Assembly: GCA_001604185.1 (NCBI GenBank)
Contig: LVAV01000110.1
Location: 124,001-188,000, forward strand
Length of the DNA stretch: 64,000 nucleotides
Direction of reading: 5' to 3'
Source of the DNA: Clostridiales bacterium Firm_16
GTDB taxonomy: Bacteria; Bacillota; Clostridia; Saccharofermentanales; Saccharofermentanaceae
Below the pieces are notes generated by a model. That model was not told the DNA's origin. It did no database searches and worked only from the letters and a program-made list of their open reading frames with translations. This document shows positions 17,033 to 26,782 of this stretch, piece after piece (the stretch's first letter is position 1; each line of letters opens with the position of its first letter). The position numbers were made by a program, and so were the translations under genes.

Positions 17033-19690
17033 ATGGCACGTACAGATAACATCAATAAGGCTTTTGATCCGAAAGAAGCAGAAAACAGACTCTATTCGAC
17101 ATGGATGGAGAAGGGATACTTCAAGCCTGTCGTGGATCCCAGTAAGGAATCCTTCTGCATCGTCATGCCACCGCCAAACATCACAGGACAGCTCCACATG
17201 GGACATGCTCTGGATAATACCCTCCAGGATCTTCTCGTAAGATATAAGAGAATGAAGGGCTTTGAGACGCTCTGGGTTCCGGGTACAGACCATGCTTCTA
17301 TCGCAACGGAAGCGAGAATCGTTGCGACGATGAGAGAAGAAGGCCTGACCAAGGACGATCTGGGCCGTGAGAAGTTCCTCGAGCGCGCCTGGGCATGGAA
17401 GAACCAGTACGGTGGAAAAATCGTAGAACAGCTGAAGAAGATGGGTTCTTCCTGTGACTGGTCTCACGAGCGTTTCACCATGGACGAGGGCTGCTCTGAA
17501 GCCGTAAAGGAAGTATTCGTTAAGTACTATAACGAAGGTCTCATCTATCGTGGTGAGCGCATCATTAACTGGTGCCCTAAGTGTCTGACCTCTATTTCCA
17601 ATGCAGAAGTTAACTACGAAGATCAGCAGGGTTCCTTCTGGCATCTGCGTTATCCTTTCGAGGATGGAAGCGGATATCTGGAGCTGGCTACGACCCGTCC
17701 GGAGACACTCCTGGGCGATACAGCTGTAGCGGTTAACCCGAAGGATGAGAGATATAAGGACGTTGTAGGCAAGATGCTGGTACTGCCGCTGGTTGGCAGA
17801 AAGATTCCGGTTGTTGCCGACAGCTACGTTGATATCGAATTTGGTACCGGTGTTGTTAAGATCACTCCGGCTCACGACCCGAATGACTTCGAGGTAGGAC
17901 TTCGTCATAACCTTGAGGTGATCACGGTTCTGACCGAGGATGCCAAGATCACGGAGGATTACCCGAAGTATGCCGGTATGGACCGTTATGAGGCCCGTAA
18001 AGAGATCGTCAAGGATCTGGAAGAGGGCGGATACCTGATCAAGGTTGAACCTCATGCACATAACGTTGGTACATGCTATCGTTGCGGTACAACGGTTGAG
18101 CCGCGTGTATCCCTGCAGTGGTTCGTTAAGATGAAGACTCTGGCTGAGCCGGCGATCGAAGCGGTTCGCTCCGGTAAGACCAAGTTCGTTCCGGAAAGAT
18201 TCGAGAAGAACTACTTCAACTGGATGGAGGATATCCGTGACTGGTGTATCTCCCGTCAGCTGTGGTGGGGTCACCGTATCCCGGCTTTCTACTGCGACGA
18301 CTGCGGTGAGCTGGTAGTTACCAAGGAAGATTCCGCTGTCTGCCCGAAGTGCGGCAAGCCTATGCGTCAGGATCCGGATACTCTGGATACCTGGTTCTCT
18401 TCCGCTCTGTGGCCGTTCTCCACTCTGGGCTGGCCGGAAGAGACAGCTGACCTTAAGAGATACTATCCGACAAATACTCTGGTTACCGGTTATGACATCA
18501 TCACATTCTGGGTATCCAGAATGATCGTTGCCGGCTGCGCACACATGAAGGAGACACCTTTCGACACTGTTCTGATCCACGGCCTGGTTCGTGACTCCCA
18601 GGGCAGAAAGATGAGTAAGTCTCTGGGTAACGGTATCGATCCGCTGGAGATCATCGACCAGTTCGGTGCGGATGCTCTTCGTTATGCACTGGTTACCGGT
18701 AATGCTCCGGGTAATGACCAGCGTTTCCAGCAGGATAAGATCGAGGCCGGTAGAAACTTCGGTAACAAGATCTGGAACGCGATGCGTTTCGTACTCATGA
18801 ACTGTGAAGAGGATCTTACTTTTGACGATGTAGATCCGTCTAAGTACACACTGGAAGATAAGTGGATCCTGTCCCGTATGAACCAGGTAATCAAGGAAGT
18901 TACCGATAACTTCGATAACTACGAGTTTGGCGTTGCTCTCTCGAAGATCAACTCCTTCATCTGGGAAGAGTACTGCGACTGGTACATTGAGATCGCCAAA
19001 TCCCGTCTTTTCGATAAGGAATGTGCAACGAGAAAAGAAGCCCAGTACATCCTCAACGATGTTCTCGGCAGATCCATGCAGCTTCTGCATCCGTTCATGC
19101 CGTTCCTGACCGAAGAAGTCTACACCTATCTGGTACTTACCACTAAGGCAGATTCCATCATGATCTCTGACTGGCCGAAGTACCGTGATGACGAGGTATT
19201 CCCGGAAGAAGAGAAGAAGATGGAGATCCTCATGGACGGTATCCGTTCCATCCGTAACGTGAGAACCAGCATGGGCGTTGTTCCTTCCCGTAAGGTAGGC
19301 ATCATCCTGGTTTCTTCCGACGAGAAGATCCGCAACATGTTCGTTGACGGCCGTGCTTTCCTGGAGAGACTGGCGAATGTAACGGATGTGGAGACCAAGT
19401 CCAGCAAGGAAGGTATCCCGGATACGGCTGTAGCTTGCGTATGCACAGCAGGTGAGATTTATATCCCGCTGGAGGATCTCATCGATATCGATAAGGAACT
19501 GGATCGTCTGTCTAAGGAGAAGGAGAGACTGGAAGGCGAGATGAAGCGTGTAAACGGTAAGCTCGCTAACGAGGAGTTCGTCAAGAAGGCTCCGGAGAAG
19601 GTCATCGCCGCAGAACGTGAGAAACAGGCGAAGTACCAGGAAATGCTGGATAACGTACTTGCGAGAATTGCTTCGCTGAGTGGAAAATAA
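17033..19690 (+). CDS. valS: Valyl-tRNA synthetase
   Basis: An 885-residue class I aminoacyl-tRNA synthetase that charges tRNA-Val and edits threonine. The HIGH-type motif lies in PPPNITGQLHMGHALDN (about 45-60), the editing domain has TTRPETLLGDTAVAVNP, two Cys pairs (CDDC, CPKC) form a zinc knuckle near residue 425, KMSKS is at about 525, and the C-terminal coiled coil begins DIDKELDRLSKEKERLEGEM. Length is normal. The ATG follows TTGGAGGAA. The next gene starts 24 bases downstream and may be co-transcribed. Confidence 0.98.
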   Translation: MARTDNINKAFDPKEAENRLYSTWMEKGYFKPVVDPSKESFCIVMPPPNITGQLHMGHALDNTLQDLLVRYKRMKGFETLWVPGTDHASIATEARIVATMREEGLTKDDLGREKFLERAWAWKNQYGGKIVEQLKKMGSSCDWSHERFTMDEGCSEAVKEVFVKYYNEGLIYRGERIINWCPKCLTSISNAEVNYEDQQGSFWHLRYPFEDGSGYLELATTRPETLLGDTAVAVNPKDERYKDVVGKMLVLPLVGRKIPVVADSYVDIEFGTGVVKITPAHDPNDFEVGLRHNLEVITVLTEDAKITEDYPKYAGMDRYEARKEIVKDLEEGGYLIKVEPHAHNVGTCYRCGTTVEPRVSLQWFVKMKTLAEPAIEAVRSGKTKFVPERFEKNYFNWMEDIRDWCISRQLWWGHRIPAFYCDDCGELVVTKEDSAVCPKCGKPMRQDPDTLDTWFSSALWPFSTLGWPEETADLKRYYPTNTLVTGYDIITFWVSRMIVAGCAHMKETPFDTVLIHGLVRDSQGRKMSKSLGNGIDPLEIIDQFGADALRYALVTGNAPGNDQRFQQDKIEAGRNFGNKIWNAMRFVLMNCEEDLTFDDVDPSKYTLEDKWILSRMNQVIKEVTDNFDNYEFGVALSKINSFIWEEYCDWYIEIAKSRLFDKECATRKEAQYILNDVLGRSMQLLHPFMPFLTEEVYTYLVLTTKADSIMISDWPKYRDDEVFPEEEKKMEILMDGIRSIRNVRTSMGVVPSRKVGIILVSSDEKIRNMFVDGRAFLERLANVTDVETKSSKEGIPDTAVACVCTAGEIYIPLEDLIDIDKELDRLSKEKERLEGEMKRVNGKLANEEFVKKAPEKVIAAEREKQAKYQEMLDNVLARIASLSGK

Positions 19691-19714
19691 TGAGAGTAAT
19701 TGGAGGGTGAGACA

Positions 19715-20614
19715 ATGAGTGAGAATCAGAATGAAGTAGGAGATATCATCATTCCTCAGGAAGACCTGGATAAACTGCCGAAGAATACAGTACATTGCTT
19801 CCCGGCTTCGAAGACACAGATCCTGAGAAGAAGAATCATTACCGTGATCCTGATGCTGGGCGTGGGTGCGGCTCTGGGTTATCTGCTTTATGCAGGTGAG
19901 AAGCCGAGTTTGCTGATCTGGCTTGTGACCTGTGCTGTATTTATCATCAGCCTGGTGGTATTTATTCATACCTTCGTGATCGGCAAGTACCGTGTGGCTA
20001 TGGATTATCAGAAGAATGAAGTGGTCCTTCGTTATATGTTCTCCAAGATCACGATCCCCTTCGATTCTTTCGATGTCAGAGAAGGTGCTGCCGACCGTGC
20101 TACTGTGATGCTTCAGAATTCTGCACTGGGTGCCAGCCTTCAGAACAATGACTATATGGTCCTGGACAATGTTTATGCAGAAGTCTGCTACCAGACATCC
20201 TCCAAGGATCTGGCAACAAAGGAAGACTACGACACACTTCTGAAAGAAGCCAAGCTGGTTGCTTCCGTATTCAAAGCTAAGGAGAAGTACGATGCTCTCA
20301 ATACGGATGAGGACGAGAATTCCACACCGGTATCCAGTGACGAACTGACAGCTCTTGTTCAGGACGCCATCAAGGAAGACAAGGCAGAGAAGGCAGCTGA
20401 GCAGAAGGCAAAGCAGGCCAAAGCCCTTGAAGAAGCCGAGAAGATCCTCAAGGAAGATGCTGAGGCGGCAGAAGCTGCGAAGGACGAGGCTGTGGAAGAA
20501 GTTTCCGAGAAGATCGAAGAAGCTGAAGACGCAGTGGAAGAGGCTTCGGAGAAGGTCGAAGAGATCGCTGAAAAAGTCGAAGAAGCAGTGGATGAGGACA
20601 AAAAAGAAGAGTAA
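19715..20614 (+). CDS. Membrane protein with long acidic coiled-coil tail
   Basis: A 299-residue protein with two hydrophobic helices (about 47-65 and 72-92), a beta-rich soluble part with a PH-like look (YQKNEVVLRYMFSKITIPFDSF) up to about 190, and a C-terminal third that is almost only Ala, Glu, Lys and Asp (AEKAAEQKAKQAKALEEAEK...). The tail probably forms a coiled coil in the cytoplasm. No family is recognised with confidence. ATG 19715 follows GGAGGG; the track start is an upstream TTG. It is followed by a terminator. Confidence 0.75.
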   Translation: MSENQNEVGDIIIPQEDLDKLPKNTVHCFPASKTQILRRRIITVILMLGVGAALGYLLYAGEKPSLLIWLVTCAVFIISLVVFIHTFVIGKYRVAMDYQKNEVVLRYMFSKITIPFDSFDVREGAADRATVMLQNSALGASLQNNDYMVLDNVYAEVCYQTSSKDLATKEDYDTLLKEAKLVASVFKAKEKYDALNTDEDENSTPVSSDELTALVQDAIKEDKAEKAAEQKAKQAKALEEAEKILKEDAEAAEAAKDEAVEEVSEKIEEAEDAVEEASEKVEEIAEKVEEAVDEDKKEE

Positions 20615-20624
20615 TTTGATCTTC

Positions 20625-20648
20625 TGCCGAAAAATCGGCTTTCTTCCT
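20625..20648 (+). terminator. Short terminator before the aldolase promoter
   Basis: GCCGA-AAAA-TCGGC followed by TTTCTTCC, eleven bases after the stop of the coiled-coil protein gene. A compact 5-bp GC-rich stem. Confidence 0.65.
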
Positions 20649-20657
20649 GATTTTAGA

Positions 20658-20686
20658 TTGACGAAAGCCTGTCTTCACCGTAAAAT
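20658..20686 (+). promoter_or_regulatory. Promoter of the fructose-bisphosphate aldolase gene
   Basis: TTGACG (20658-20663), exactly 17 bp, TAAAAT (20681-20686), 61 bases before the ATG. This near-consensus site suits a highly expressed glycolytic gene. Confidence 0.82.
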
Positions 20687-20747
20687 ATCCTATGGTATGA
20701 ATTTATTTGCATATTACATATATTAAAGAACAAAGGAGAATTGCATT

Positions 20748-21716
20748 ATGTCATTAGTAACAACTACTGAAATGTTCAAGAAGGCTTATGACGGCGGTTA
20801 TGCTGTTGGTGCTTTCAACGTAAACAACATGGAGATCGTTCAGGGTATCACAGAGGCTGCAGGCGAACTGAAGAGCCCGGTTATCCTTCAGGTTTCCAAG
20901 GGTGCTAGAGCTTATGCAAACCACACTTATCTCGTAAAGCTGGTTGAAGCAGCTGTACAGGAGAATCCGGAGATCCCGATCGCTCTGCATCTTGACCATG
21001 GTGATTCTTTTGAACTTTGCAAATCCTGCATCGACGGTGGTTTCACATCCGTAATGATCGACGCTTCCTCTAAGTCTTTCGAGGATAACATCGCTCTGAC
21101 AAAGCAGGTTGTTGAATATGCTCACGCTCACGGCGTTGTTGTTGAGGCTGAGCTTGGTACTCTCGCAGGTATCGAGGACGAAGTTGTTGTAGAGGCTGGT
21201 CACGAGTCCTACACACGTCCGGAAGAAGTTGAAGAGTTCGTATCCAGAACAGGTTGCGACTCCCTGGCTATCGCTATCGGTACTTCTCACGGTGCTTACA
21301 AGTTCACAGCAGCTCAGTGCACAAGAAATGAGGATGGTATCCTCGTTCCGCCGCCGCTCCGCTTCGACGTTCTCGAAGAGTGCATGAAGAAGCTCCCGGG
21401 CTTCCCGATCGTTCTGCACGGTTCTTCTTCCGTACCGCAAGAGTTCGTTAAGATGGTTAACGAGTTCGGTGGTAACATGCCTGATGCAGTTGGTATCCCG
21501 GAAGAGCAGCTCCGTAAGGCAGCTACCCTCGCAGTATGCAAGATCAACATCGACTCCGATATCCGTCTTGCTATGACAGGTAATATCCGTAAGTACTTCG
21601 CAGAGCACCCGGATCACTTCGATCCTCGTCAATACCTGAAGCCGGCTCGTCAGGCTGTTAAGGATATGGTTGCTCATAAGATCCAGTACGTTCTGGGTTC
21701 TGATGGTAAGGCCTGA
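20748..21716 (+). CDS. fba: Class II fructose-1,6-bisphosphate aldolase
   Basis: A 322-residue zinc-dependent aldolase that interconverts fructose 1,6-bisphosphate with glyceraldehyde 3-phosphate and dihydroxyacetone phosphate. HLDHGDS (81-87) carries the catalytic Asp83 and a zinc histidine; VVEAELGTLAG, GTSHGAYKF and IVLHGSSSVPQEF supply further zinc and phosphate ligands, and KINIDSDIRLA binds substrate. Length fits the class IIB group. It is monocistronic, with its own promoter and terminator. Ribosome site AAAGGAG. Confidence 0.97.
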   Translation: MSLVTTTEMFKKAYDGGYAVGAFNVNNMEIVQGITEAAGELKSPVILQVSKGARAYANHTYLVKLVEAAVQENPEIPIALHLDHGDSFELCKSCIDGGFTSVMIDASSKSFEDNIALTKQVVEYAHAHGVVVEAELGTLAGIEDEVVVEAGHESYTRPEEVEEFVSRTGCDSLAIAIGTSHGAYKFTAAQCTRNEDGILVPPPLRFDVLEECMKKLPGFPIVLHGSSSVPQEFVKMVNEFGGNMPDAVGIPEEQLRKAATLAVCKINIDSDIRLAMTGNIRKYFAEHPDHFDPRQYLKPARQAVKDMVAHKIQYVLGSDGKA

Positions 21717-21747
21717 TCATCTGACTGATCGCTTAAAAAGCTTTTCC

Positions 21748-21786
21748 AAAACGGTTTCCTCAAGATCTGAGGGAACCGTTTTTCTA
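21748..21786 (+). terminator. Terminator of the aldolase gene
   Basis: AAAACGGTTTCCTC and GAGGGAACCGTTTTT pair around AAGATCT, followed by CTATGG. A stem of about 13 bp with a T run. Confidence 0.92.
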
Positions 21787-21858
21787 TGGAAAGGTCGCGG
21801 ATACGGAAATCTATGACAAAAGAGTAATAATACCCTAACGGTTTGTTGAAAGAAAGTG

Positions 21859-21867
21859 TGTTATAAT
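21859..21867 (+). promoter_or_regulatory. Extended -10 promoter of the deacetylase gene
   Basis: TGTTATAAT is an extended -10, 45 bases before the ATG. No matching -35 is seen at 17 bp. Confidence 0.55.
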
Positions 21868-21911
21868 CTCCTTGGAAAAGATGAAACCAGATTAAAAGGA
21901 GAGAGATCAAG

Positions 21912-22931
21912 ATGAATTCGAGACCTCAACCAAAGAGAACACTCACAGCACAGCTGAATGCGTTGCGTACTACGGCGCTTTGCCTGTTCGCAGTCAGCAT
22001 GATCCTGCTTTGTGCTTTCGTATTTATGCTCACTTCTATGGGAAAAGTCGGCGGTTCCTCAGACGAGACCACGGCAACATCCGAGACAACTACGGTTCCC
22101 ACTACAGCGGAGACTTCGGCTACCGAGGAGACGACGACGGAATCCACTACCGAAGCGACCACCACCGGAGCGCATGCTTCCTATCCGGCAGATACCAAGA
22201 TCATTGCATTGACTTTTGACGATGGTCCGGATAAGTGCACACCTCAGGTACTGGATGCACTGGAGCGTAACGGCGTAGTTGCTACTTTCTTCATGATCGG
22301 TCAGAATGTTTCCGGTACGGATGCATCGGTACTGAAGCGTATGGTGGATCTGAAGTGTGAGATCGGTAACCACACCTGGGCCCATAAGACTTTGACCAAG
22401 TTGTCGGTAGACGAAGCTTATGAGCAGCTTCAGAAGTGTGACCAGGCGATCATGGATAAGATCGGCCAGAAGGCGACAGTCATTCGTCCGCCGGAGGGTG
22501 CCGGTCTGATGCAGGACGGACTCTTTAAGTATTCCTTCGAGAATAAGGAATACGTGGTGAACTGGGACGATGTTTGCTGTCCGAAGGACTGGGCGAAGCC
22601 GGCTCTGGGCGATGCGCACTATACTGCGCAGTATGTTATCGATAATGCTTCCGACGGATCCATGGTACTTCTCCATGACTCTCACCAGTCTACCGCCGAT
22701 TCTCTGGATGAGATGATCCAGGGTCTGAAGGATAAGGGATTCGTATTTGTTACTGTCAGTGAGGTTCTGGAATCCAGATCCGCAAGTCTGGGTCTGACTG
22801 TCGAGAAAGCGACTTCGAAGGGCTGGGATTCCTCCATGCTTATGGAAGCCTATCCGGGCGGACCGGTCTACGGTGTCCGTTATGCTTACGTCAGCAGTAA
22901 GCTGATGTTCGAGGAACGCAAGAAGAGCTGA
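21912..22931 (+). CDS. Membrane-anchored polysaccharide deacetylase
   Basis: A 339-residue NodB-domain esterase, probably acting on peptidoglycan or another N-acetylated glycan outside the cell. A membrane anchor (about 18-41) is followed by a Thr/Glu-rich linker (TTATSETTTVPTTAETSATEETT) and the catalytic domain from about 93. Motif 1 is LTFDDGPD (about 100-107), motif 2 NHTWAHKTL with both metal histidines (about 152-160), motif 3 RPPEGAG, where the usual RPPYG tyrosine is Glu, and motif 5 LLHDSH. The ATG follows AAAAGGAGAG. Substrate is inferred from family only. Confidence 0.9.
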   Translation: MNSRPQPKRTLTAQLNALRTTALCLFAVSMILLCAFVFMLTSMGKVGGSSDETTATSETTTVPTTAETSATEETTTESTTEATTTGAHASYPADTKIIALTFDDGPDKCTPQVLDALERNGVVATFFMIGQNVSGTDASVLKRMVDLKCEIGNHTWAHKTLTKLSVDEAYEQLQKCDQAIMDKIGQKATVIRPPEGAGLMQDGLFKYSFENKEYVVNWDDVCCPKDWAKPALGDAHYTAQYVIDNASDGSMVLLHDSHQSTADSLDEMIQGLKDKGFVFVTVSEVLESRSASLGLTVEKATSKGWDSSMLMEAYPGGPVYGVRYAYVSSKLMFEERKKS

Positions 22932-22953
22932 TCCTGAATGATTGAACCAAAAG

Positions 22954-22988
22954 AAAAGATGCCTCGTGTCCGGGGCATCTTTTTTGTT
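22954..22988. terminator. Terminator between deacetylase and ABC-F genes
   Basis: AAAAGATGCC-TCGTGTCCG-GGGCATCTTTT followed by TT. The A-rich left flank lets it also end the minus-strand ABC-F transcript. Confidence 0.88.
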
Positions 22989-23006
22989 GCTTGATAAAGG
23001 GAAAAC

Positions 23007-24941
23007 TCAGTTGCTTTCCAGCTCCATGTATTCGCTGTACAGGTTTTCCAGTTCTTCGGAATTGGCGGCGTATTTCTGGTAATCTTCCGGAGATGTGCTG
23101 GGTCCGAAAGAGGCTTCCAGGGTTTTCTGTTCTTCTTCCAGCTCGGCGATACGCTTCTCCAGGAATCGGGTACGTTCCATTCTTCTGGCATTCTCTTTGC
23201 GTTCCTGGGCGCGATTGACGGTGGGCTTATCTTTCTTCGGATTCAGAGCATCCTGCTCGGCCTTCTTCAGTTTCTCCTCCTGACGCTGGGCAGAGAGGAG
23301 GCGGGCCCGTTCTTCCTCCGTCTGGGCAACAAAGGCTTTATATTTCTTCCTGTATTGTTCGTAAGAATCCAGGATCTCTACCTTCGGACCGAAGAATCCC
23401 AGGATCTTGCTTGTACATTTCTCGATGAAGTAACGGTCGTGGCTTACGGCCAGGATCGCACCGTTATAATCTGCCAGGGCATCCTCAAGCACCTCGCGGG
23501 ATTCGATATCCAGGTGATTGGTCGGCTCGTCCAGGAACAGAAGCTCCGGCTTTTCTTCCAGAAGACAGCATAGATACAGTCTCGAACGTTCTCCGCCGGA
23601 GAGAACGGAGATCTCTTTATACACATCGATATCCCGGAATCCGAAACGGGCCAGCAGGTTTCTCGCCGGCGTCTCACCCAGTTCACTACGGATCATCAGT
23701 TCATCCAGGATCGTACGGGTCTCGTCTTCAAAGGGGACGAACTGTCCCATGTATCCGATCTGGGACGATCCGGATACCAGAACATCGCCGTCGAAATCAT
23801 CCACTTTTCCCAGAAGAAGAGAAAGCATGGTGGTCTTACCACAACCGTTGGGTCCCACCAGAAAGAGCTTGTCCGAAGCCTTGATCTCGAAGGATACGTT
23901 CTTGAAAAGCTCTTTACCGTCGCTGAATGTCTTGCCGATGGCGCGGGCCTCAAGTAGTTTCTTATCCGGATCTCCGGCACGGACTTCCGGCATGAGCTTG
24001 AAACTCATACGCATGGGTCCGCCGGCGATCTTCGCACGCTCGGCCGCCAGACGGTCCGAAAGTTTCTCCACCACTTTCTCACGGGCATGGTAACCGGAAA
24101 TGTTTCGGTGGGAAAGCATGGTCTGTGTCACGCCTTCCTGGCGGGCCAGTTCGCGCTCCAGATTGGCAATGACCTGGCGCTGGTCTTCCAGGAAACGTTG
24201 TTTCTGCTCTTTGTAATCGGTATAGTTTCCGCGATAGGCGGTGATATGCGAATTCTCCAGTTCGAAGACTTTGTTGACGGTATGGTCGATAAAGTAACGG
24301 TCATGGGAGATGAGAAGTACCGCTCCGCCGTAGGAACGGATAAAGCCTTCCAGCCACTCCATGGCATCGGTATCCAGGTGGTTCGTCGGCTCGTCCAGAA
24401 GCAGGATATCCGGACGGGACACGATGAGACGGGCCAGACAGATCCGCATTTTTTCGCCTCCGGAGAAGGTAGAGATGTCTCTCGTCCAATCGATATCCGT
24501 CAACCCCAGTCCAGCCAGTGCGGCCTTCATGCGGGGTTCGTAATCGTAACCGCCCAGGGCTTCGAAACGGGAAGTTAGCTGTTCGTATGTACGAAGAAGA
24601 GACTGGGACTGGGCATCATCGGCATTACCGAGACGGTACTCCGCTTCCCGCATCTTGTCTTCCAGTGTCTGTAATTCCTCACTGATGAGAAGATTACCGC
24701 TTACATCCAGTTCATCCATATTCTGGGTCAGGTATCCGGCGATGGCGGTTCCGTGATGGAGCACCTCACCCTCGTCAGGAGAGACCTTGCCCTGGATCAT
24801 TTTGAATAAAGTAGATTTACCGGTACCGTTGTTACCGATGAGCGCAATTTTATCACCCCGATCTACCGAGAAAGAAACCTGATCTAAAAGGAGTCTTGCA
24901 TGGTAAGACTTGGATACTTTATTGACAGATATAAGCGGCAT
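23007..24941 (-). CDS. ABC-F family ATPase
   Basis: A 644-residue soluble protein with two ABC domains and no membrane part. Domain 1 has GNNGTGKST (about 37-45) and signature FSGGEKMR; domain 2 has GPNGCGKTT (about 360) and LSGGERSR; both have Walker B LLLDEPTNHLD or LFLDEPTNHLD. The interdomain linker carries the P-site-tRNA-interaction-like helices, and the C-terminal extension is a charged coiled coil (EEKLKKAEQDALNPKKDKPTVNRAQERKENARRMERTRFLEKRIAELEEE). ABC-F proteins act on the ribosome in translation or antibiotic protection; this looks like a Uup/EttA-type housekeeping member more than a specific resistance factor, but this is uncertain. Confidence 0.93.
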   Translation of the reverse strand: MPLISVNKVSKSYHARLLLDQVSFSVDRGDKIALIGNNGTGKSTLFKMIQGKVSPDEGEVLHHGTAIAGYLTQNMDELDVSGNLLISEELQTLEDKMREAEYRLGNADDAQSQSLLRTYEQLTSRFEALGGYDYEPRMKAALAGLGLTDIDWTRDISTFSGGEKMRICLARLIVSRPDILLLDEPTNHLDTDAMEWLEGFIRSYGGAVLLISHDRYFIDHTVNKVFELENSHITAYRGNYTDYKEQKQRFLEDQRQVIANLERELARQEGVTQTMLSHRNISGYHAREKVVEKLSDRLAAERAKIAGGPMRMSFKLMPEVRAGDPDKKLLEARAIGKTFSDGKELFKNVSFEIKASDKLFLVGPNGCGKTTMLSLLLGKVDDFDGDVLVSGSSQIGYMGQFVPFEDETRTILDELMIRSELGETPARNLLARFGFRDIDVYKEISVLSGGERSRLYLCCLLEEKPELLFLDEPTNHLDIESREVLEDALADYNGAILAVSHDRYFIEKCTSKILGFFGPKVEILDSYEQYRKKYKAFVAQTEEERARLLSAQRQEEKLKKAEQDALNPKKDKPTVNRAQERKENARRMERTRFLEKRIAELEEEQKTLEASFGPSTSPEDYQKYAANSEELENLYSEYMELESN

Positions 24942-24963
24942 GAAAAATGTCCTTTAGTTGTGT

Positions 24964-25347
24964 TTATTTGAAAGGATTGCTGACGATCTCATGGCCACAG
25001 TAGATGCAACGGTCCACCAGGGAATCTGTATTCTGAAGCGGAACATGACAATTCGGGCAGAGCTGAGGCTTGTCATCTTCGTTCTCACCGTTGAGCGCGG
25101 CCTGCTTCTTCGCCTTGTTATTGGTATCCAGTTCGGAGAGGATCTCAACTAATTCCTCTTCAGTATGACCTTCACGCTGGAGGAATGTCCACAAAGCCTC
25201 GCAGATCAGATCCAGTCGTTCAACCTTCGTACGTAAAGCGGCGATCTCCTCGCCATATTCACGAATGTCCGCGCTGGATGTCGGTGGTGTCTGATATCCG
25301 CTGTTGTTGCCAAGAAATGAATTCGTTCCAAATAATCCGCGTGCCAT
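24964..25347 (-). CDS. Small zinc-ribbon protein
   Basis: A 127-residue protein with a helical central part ([41 protein letters not shown]) and a C-terminal zinc ribbon CPNCHVPLQ...CIYCGHEI. The start is ATG 25347, with AAGGAGA upstream, rather than the track start 90 bases earlier. It is 22 bases from the ABC-F gene and probably leads that operon. No specific function is recognised. Confidence 0.78.
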   Translation of the reverse strand: MARGLFGTNSFLGNNSGYQTPPTSSADIREYGEEIAALRTKVERLDLICEALWTFLQREGHTEEELVEILSELDTNNKAKKQAALNGENEDDKPQLCPNCHVPLQNTDSLVDRCIYCGHEIVSNPFK

Positions 25348-25372
25348 AGGTAGTCTCCTTGATTTTTTATAC

Positions 25373-25381
25373 ATTATAGCA
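25373..25381 (-). promoter_or_regulatory. Extended -10 promoter for the zinc-ribbon/ABC-F operon
   Basis: On the minus strand TGCTATAAT is a perfect extended -10, 26 bases from the ATG at 25347. Confidence 0.65.
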
Positions 25382-25408
25382 CACAGTAAAGAAAATCCGA
25401 CATATTTA

Positions 25409-25437
25409 TTGCATGATCGCGGGTTTGCAAGTAACAT
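25409..25437 (+). promoter_or_regulatory. Probable promoter of leuCDB
   Basis: TTGCAT (25409-25414), 17 bp, TAACAT (25432-25437), 38 bases before the leuC ATG. No leader peptide with leucine codons and no T-box is visible. Confidence 0.55.
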
Positions 25438-25474
25438 TAAAGTAGGATTTGAATTCAGAAAGGATACGGATCGT

Positions 25475-26761
25475 ATGGGAATGACTTTGACACAGAAGAT
25501 CCTGGCCCGCCACGCAGGACAGGAATCTTGCAGGCAGGGAGACCTGATCGAAGCCTCTCTGGATCTGCTTCTTGGAAACGATATAACGACACCTCCGGCT
25601 ATTGATGTATTCTATCAGGCCGGATTTGAGAAAGTTTTTGATACGGCAAAAATCGCGCTGGTTCCGGATCACTTCGCACCGAACAAGGATATCAAATCGG
25701 CGGAACAATGTAAGAAGATGCGACAGTTCGCCAAAGATCAGAAGATCGTACATTATTTCGAGCAGGGACGGGAAGATATGGGTGTCGAACATGTCATCCT
25801 TCCGGACAATGGTCTGGTGCTTCCGGGTGACTGCATCATCGGCGCCGATTCTCACACTTGCACTTACGGGGCACTGGGGGCTTTCAGTACCGGTGTCGGT
25901 TCGACGGACCTGGCCTGTGCCATGGCCGCAGGAACGACATGGTTCCGTGTGCCTTCTGCCATTCGTGTGGAACTGAAAGGTAAGCTTCCCAGATATTGTT
26001 CCGGTAAAGACGTGATCTTGTACCTGATCGGTAAGATCGGGGTAGACGGCGCACTTTACCGCTCTCTGGAATTCAGTGGAGAGGGTGTGGCAGAACTGTC
26101 CATGACCGACCGTCTGACGATCTGTAATATGGCCATCGAATGTGGCGCGAAGAACGGAATCTTCCCGGTAGATGAGAAGACCATCGCGTATCTGAAAGAA
26201 CATGTAAAAGGTGAGTTTACAATCCCGGAGGATCTGCAGGCGGATGCCGATGCAGACTACGACGAGACCGTGACCATCGATCTGTCGGAACTGTCTCCGA
26301 TGGTTTCCTTCCCGCATCTGCCTTCTAATACCCACGCAGTGGGTACTTTTGATCGGGTCGATATCGATCAGGTCGTGATCGGATCCTGCACCAACGGCCG
26401 GATCGAAGATATGCGCAAAGCCGCAGCGGTGCTTCGCGGACGGCAGGTAGCGGATGGAATCCGTGCGATCGTGCTGCCGGGTTCCCAGCGTGTCTATAAG
26501 CAGTGTCTGGAAGAAGGACTGCTTTCCATCTTTATCGATGCGGGCTGTGTGGTATCGGCACCGACCTGCGGACCTTGTCTGGGCGGTCATATGGGTGTCC
26601 TGGCTAAAGGGGAGAGATGTGTATCCACCACCAACCGTAACTTCGTGGGAAGAATGGGACATAAAGAGTCGGAAGTGTATCTGGCCGGCGTGGAAGTGGC
26701 TGCTGCATCGGCAGTCATGGGTTATATAGCAAGTCCCGAGGAACTTGCCCCGATATCCTAA
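25475..26761 (+). CDS. leuC: 3-isopropylmalate dehydratase large subunit
   Basis: A 428-residue aconitase-family subunit that, with LeuD, isomerises 2-isopropylmalate to 3-isopropylmalate in leucine synthesis. The three [4Fe-4S] ligands are visible in SCTNGR and in CGPCLG; substrate segments [20 protein letters not shown] and NRNFVGRMG are present. The track start at 25304 would overlap the divergent promoter; ATG 25475, nine bases after AGAAAGGAT, gives the length usual for the bacterial/archaeal short form. leuD follows 21 bases after the stop. The closely related homoaconitase family cannot be excluded, but leuB downstream supports leucine. Confidence 0.94.
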   Translation: MGMTLTQKILARHAGQESCRQGDLIEASLDLLLGNDITTPPAIDVFYQAGFEKVFDTAKIALVPDHFAPNKDIKSAEQCKKMRQFAKDQKIVHYFEQGREDMGVEHVILPDNGLVLPGDCIIGADSHTCTYGALGAFSTGVGSTDLACAMAAGTTWFRVPSAIRVELKGKLPRYCSGKDVILYLIGKIGVDGALYRSLEFSGEGVAELSMTDRLTICNMAIECGAKNGIFPVDEKTIAYLKEHVKGEFTIPEDLQADADADYDETVTIDLSELSPMVSFPHLPSNTHAVGTFDRVDIDQVVIGSCTNGRIEDMRKAAAVLRGRQVADGIRAIVLPGSQRVYKQCLEEGLLSIFIDAGCVVSAPTCGPCLGGHMGVLAKGERCVSTTNRNFVGRMGHKESEVYLAGVEVAAASAVMGYIASPEELAPIS

Positions 26762-26782
26762 GTGAGGAAGAAGGATCAGGAT

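Noticed and set aside
17009-19969. 986-residue minus-strand ORF opposite valS
   Set aside because: It is the antisense shadow of valS, caused by codon bias. Its translation has no recognisable domain, and valS is certain. The same applies to long minus-strand ORFs at 67-1398, 6933-8240, 8806-10038, 14832-16814, 25406-26890, 28517-29950 and 30265-31503.
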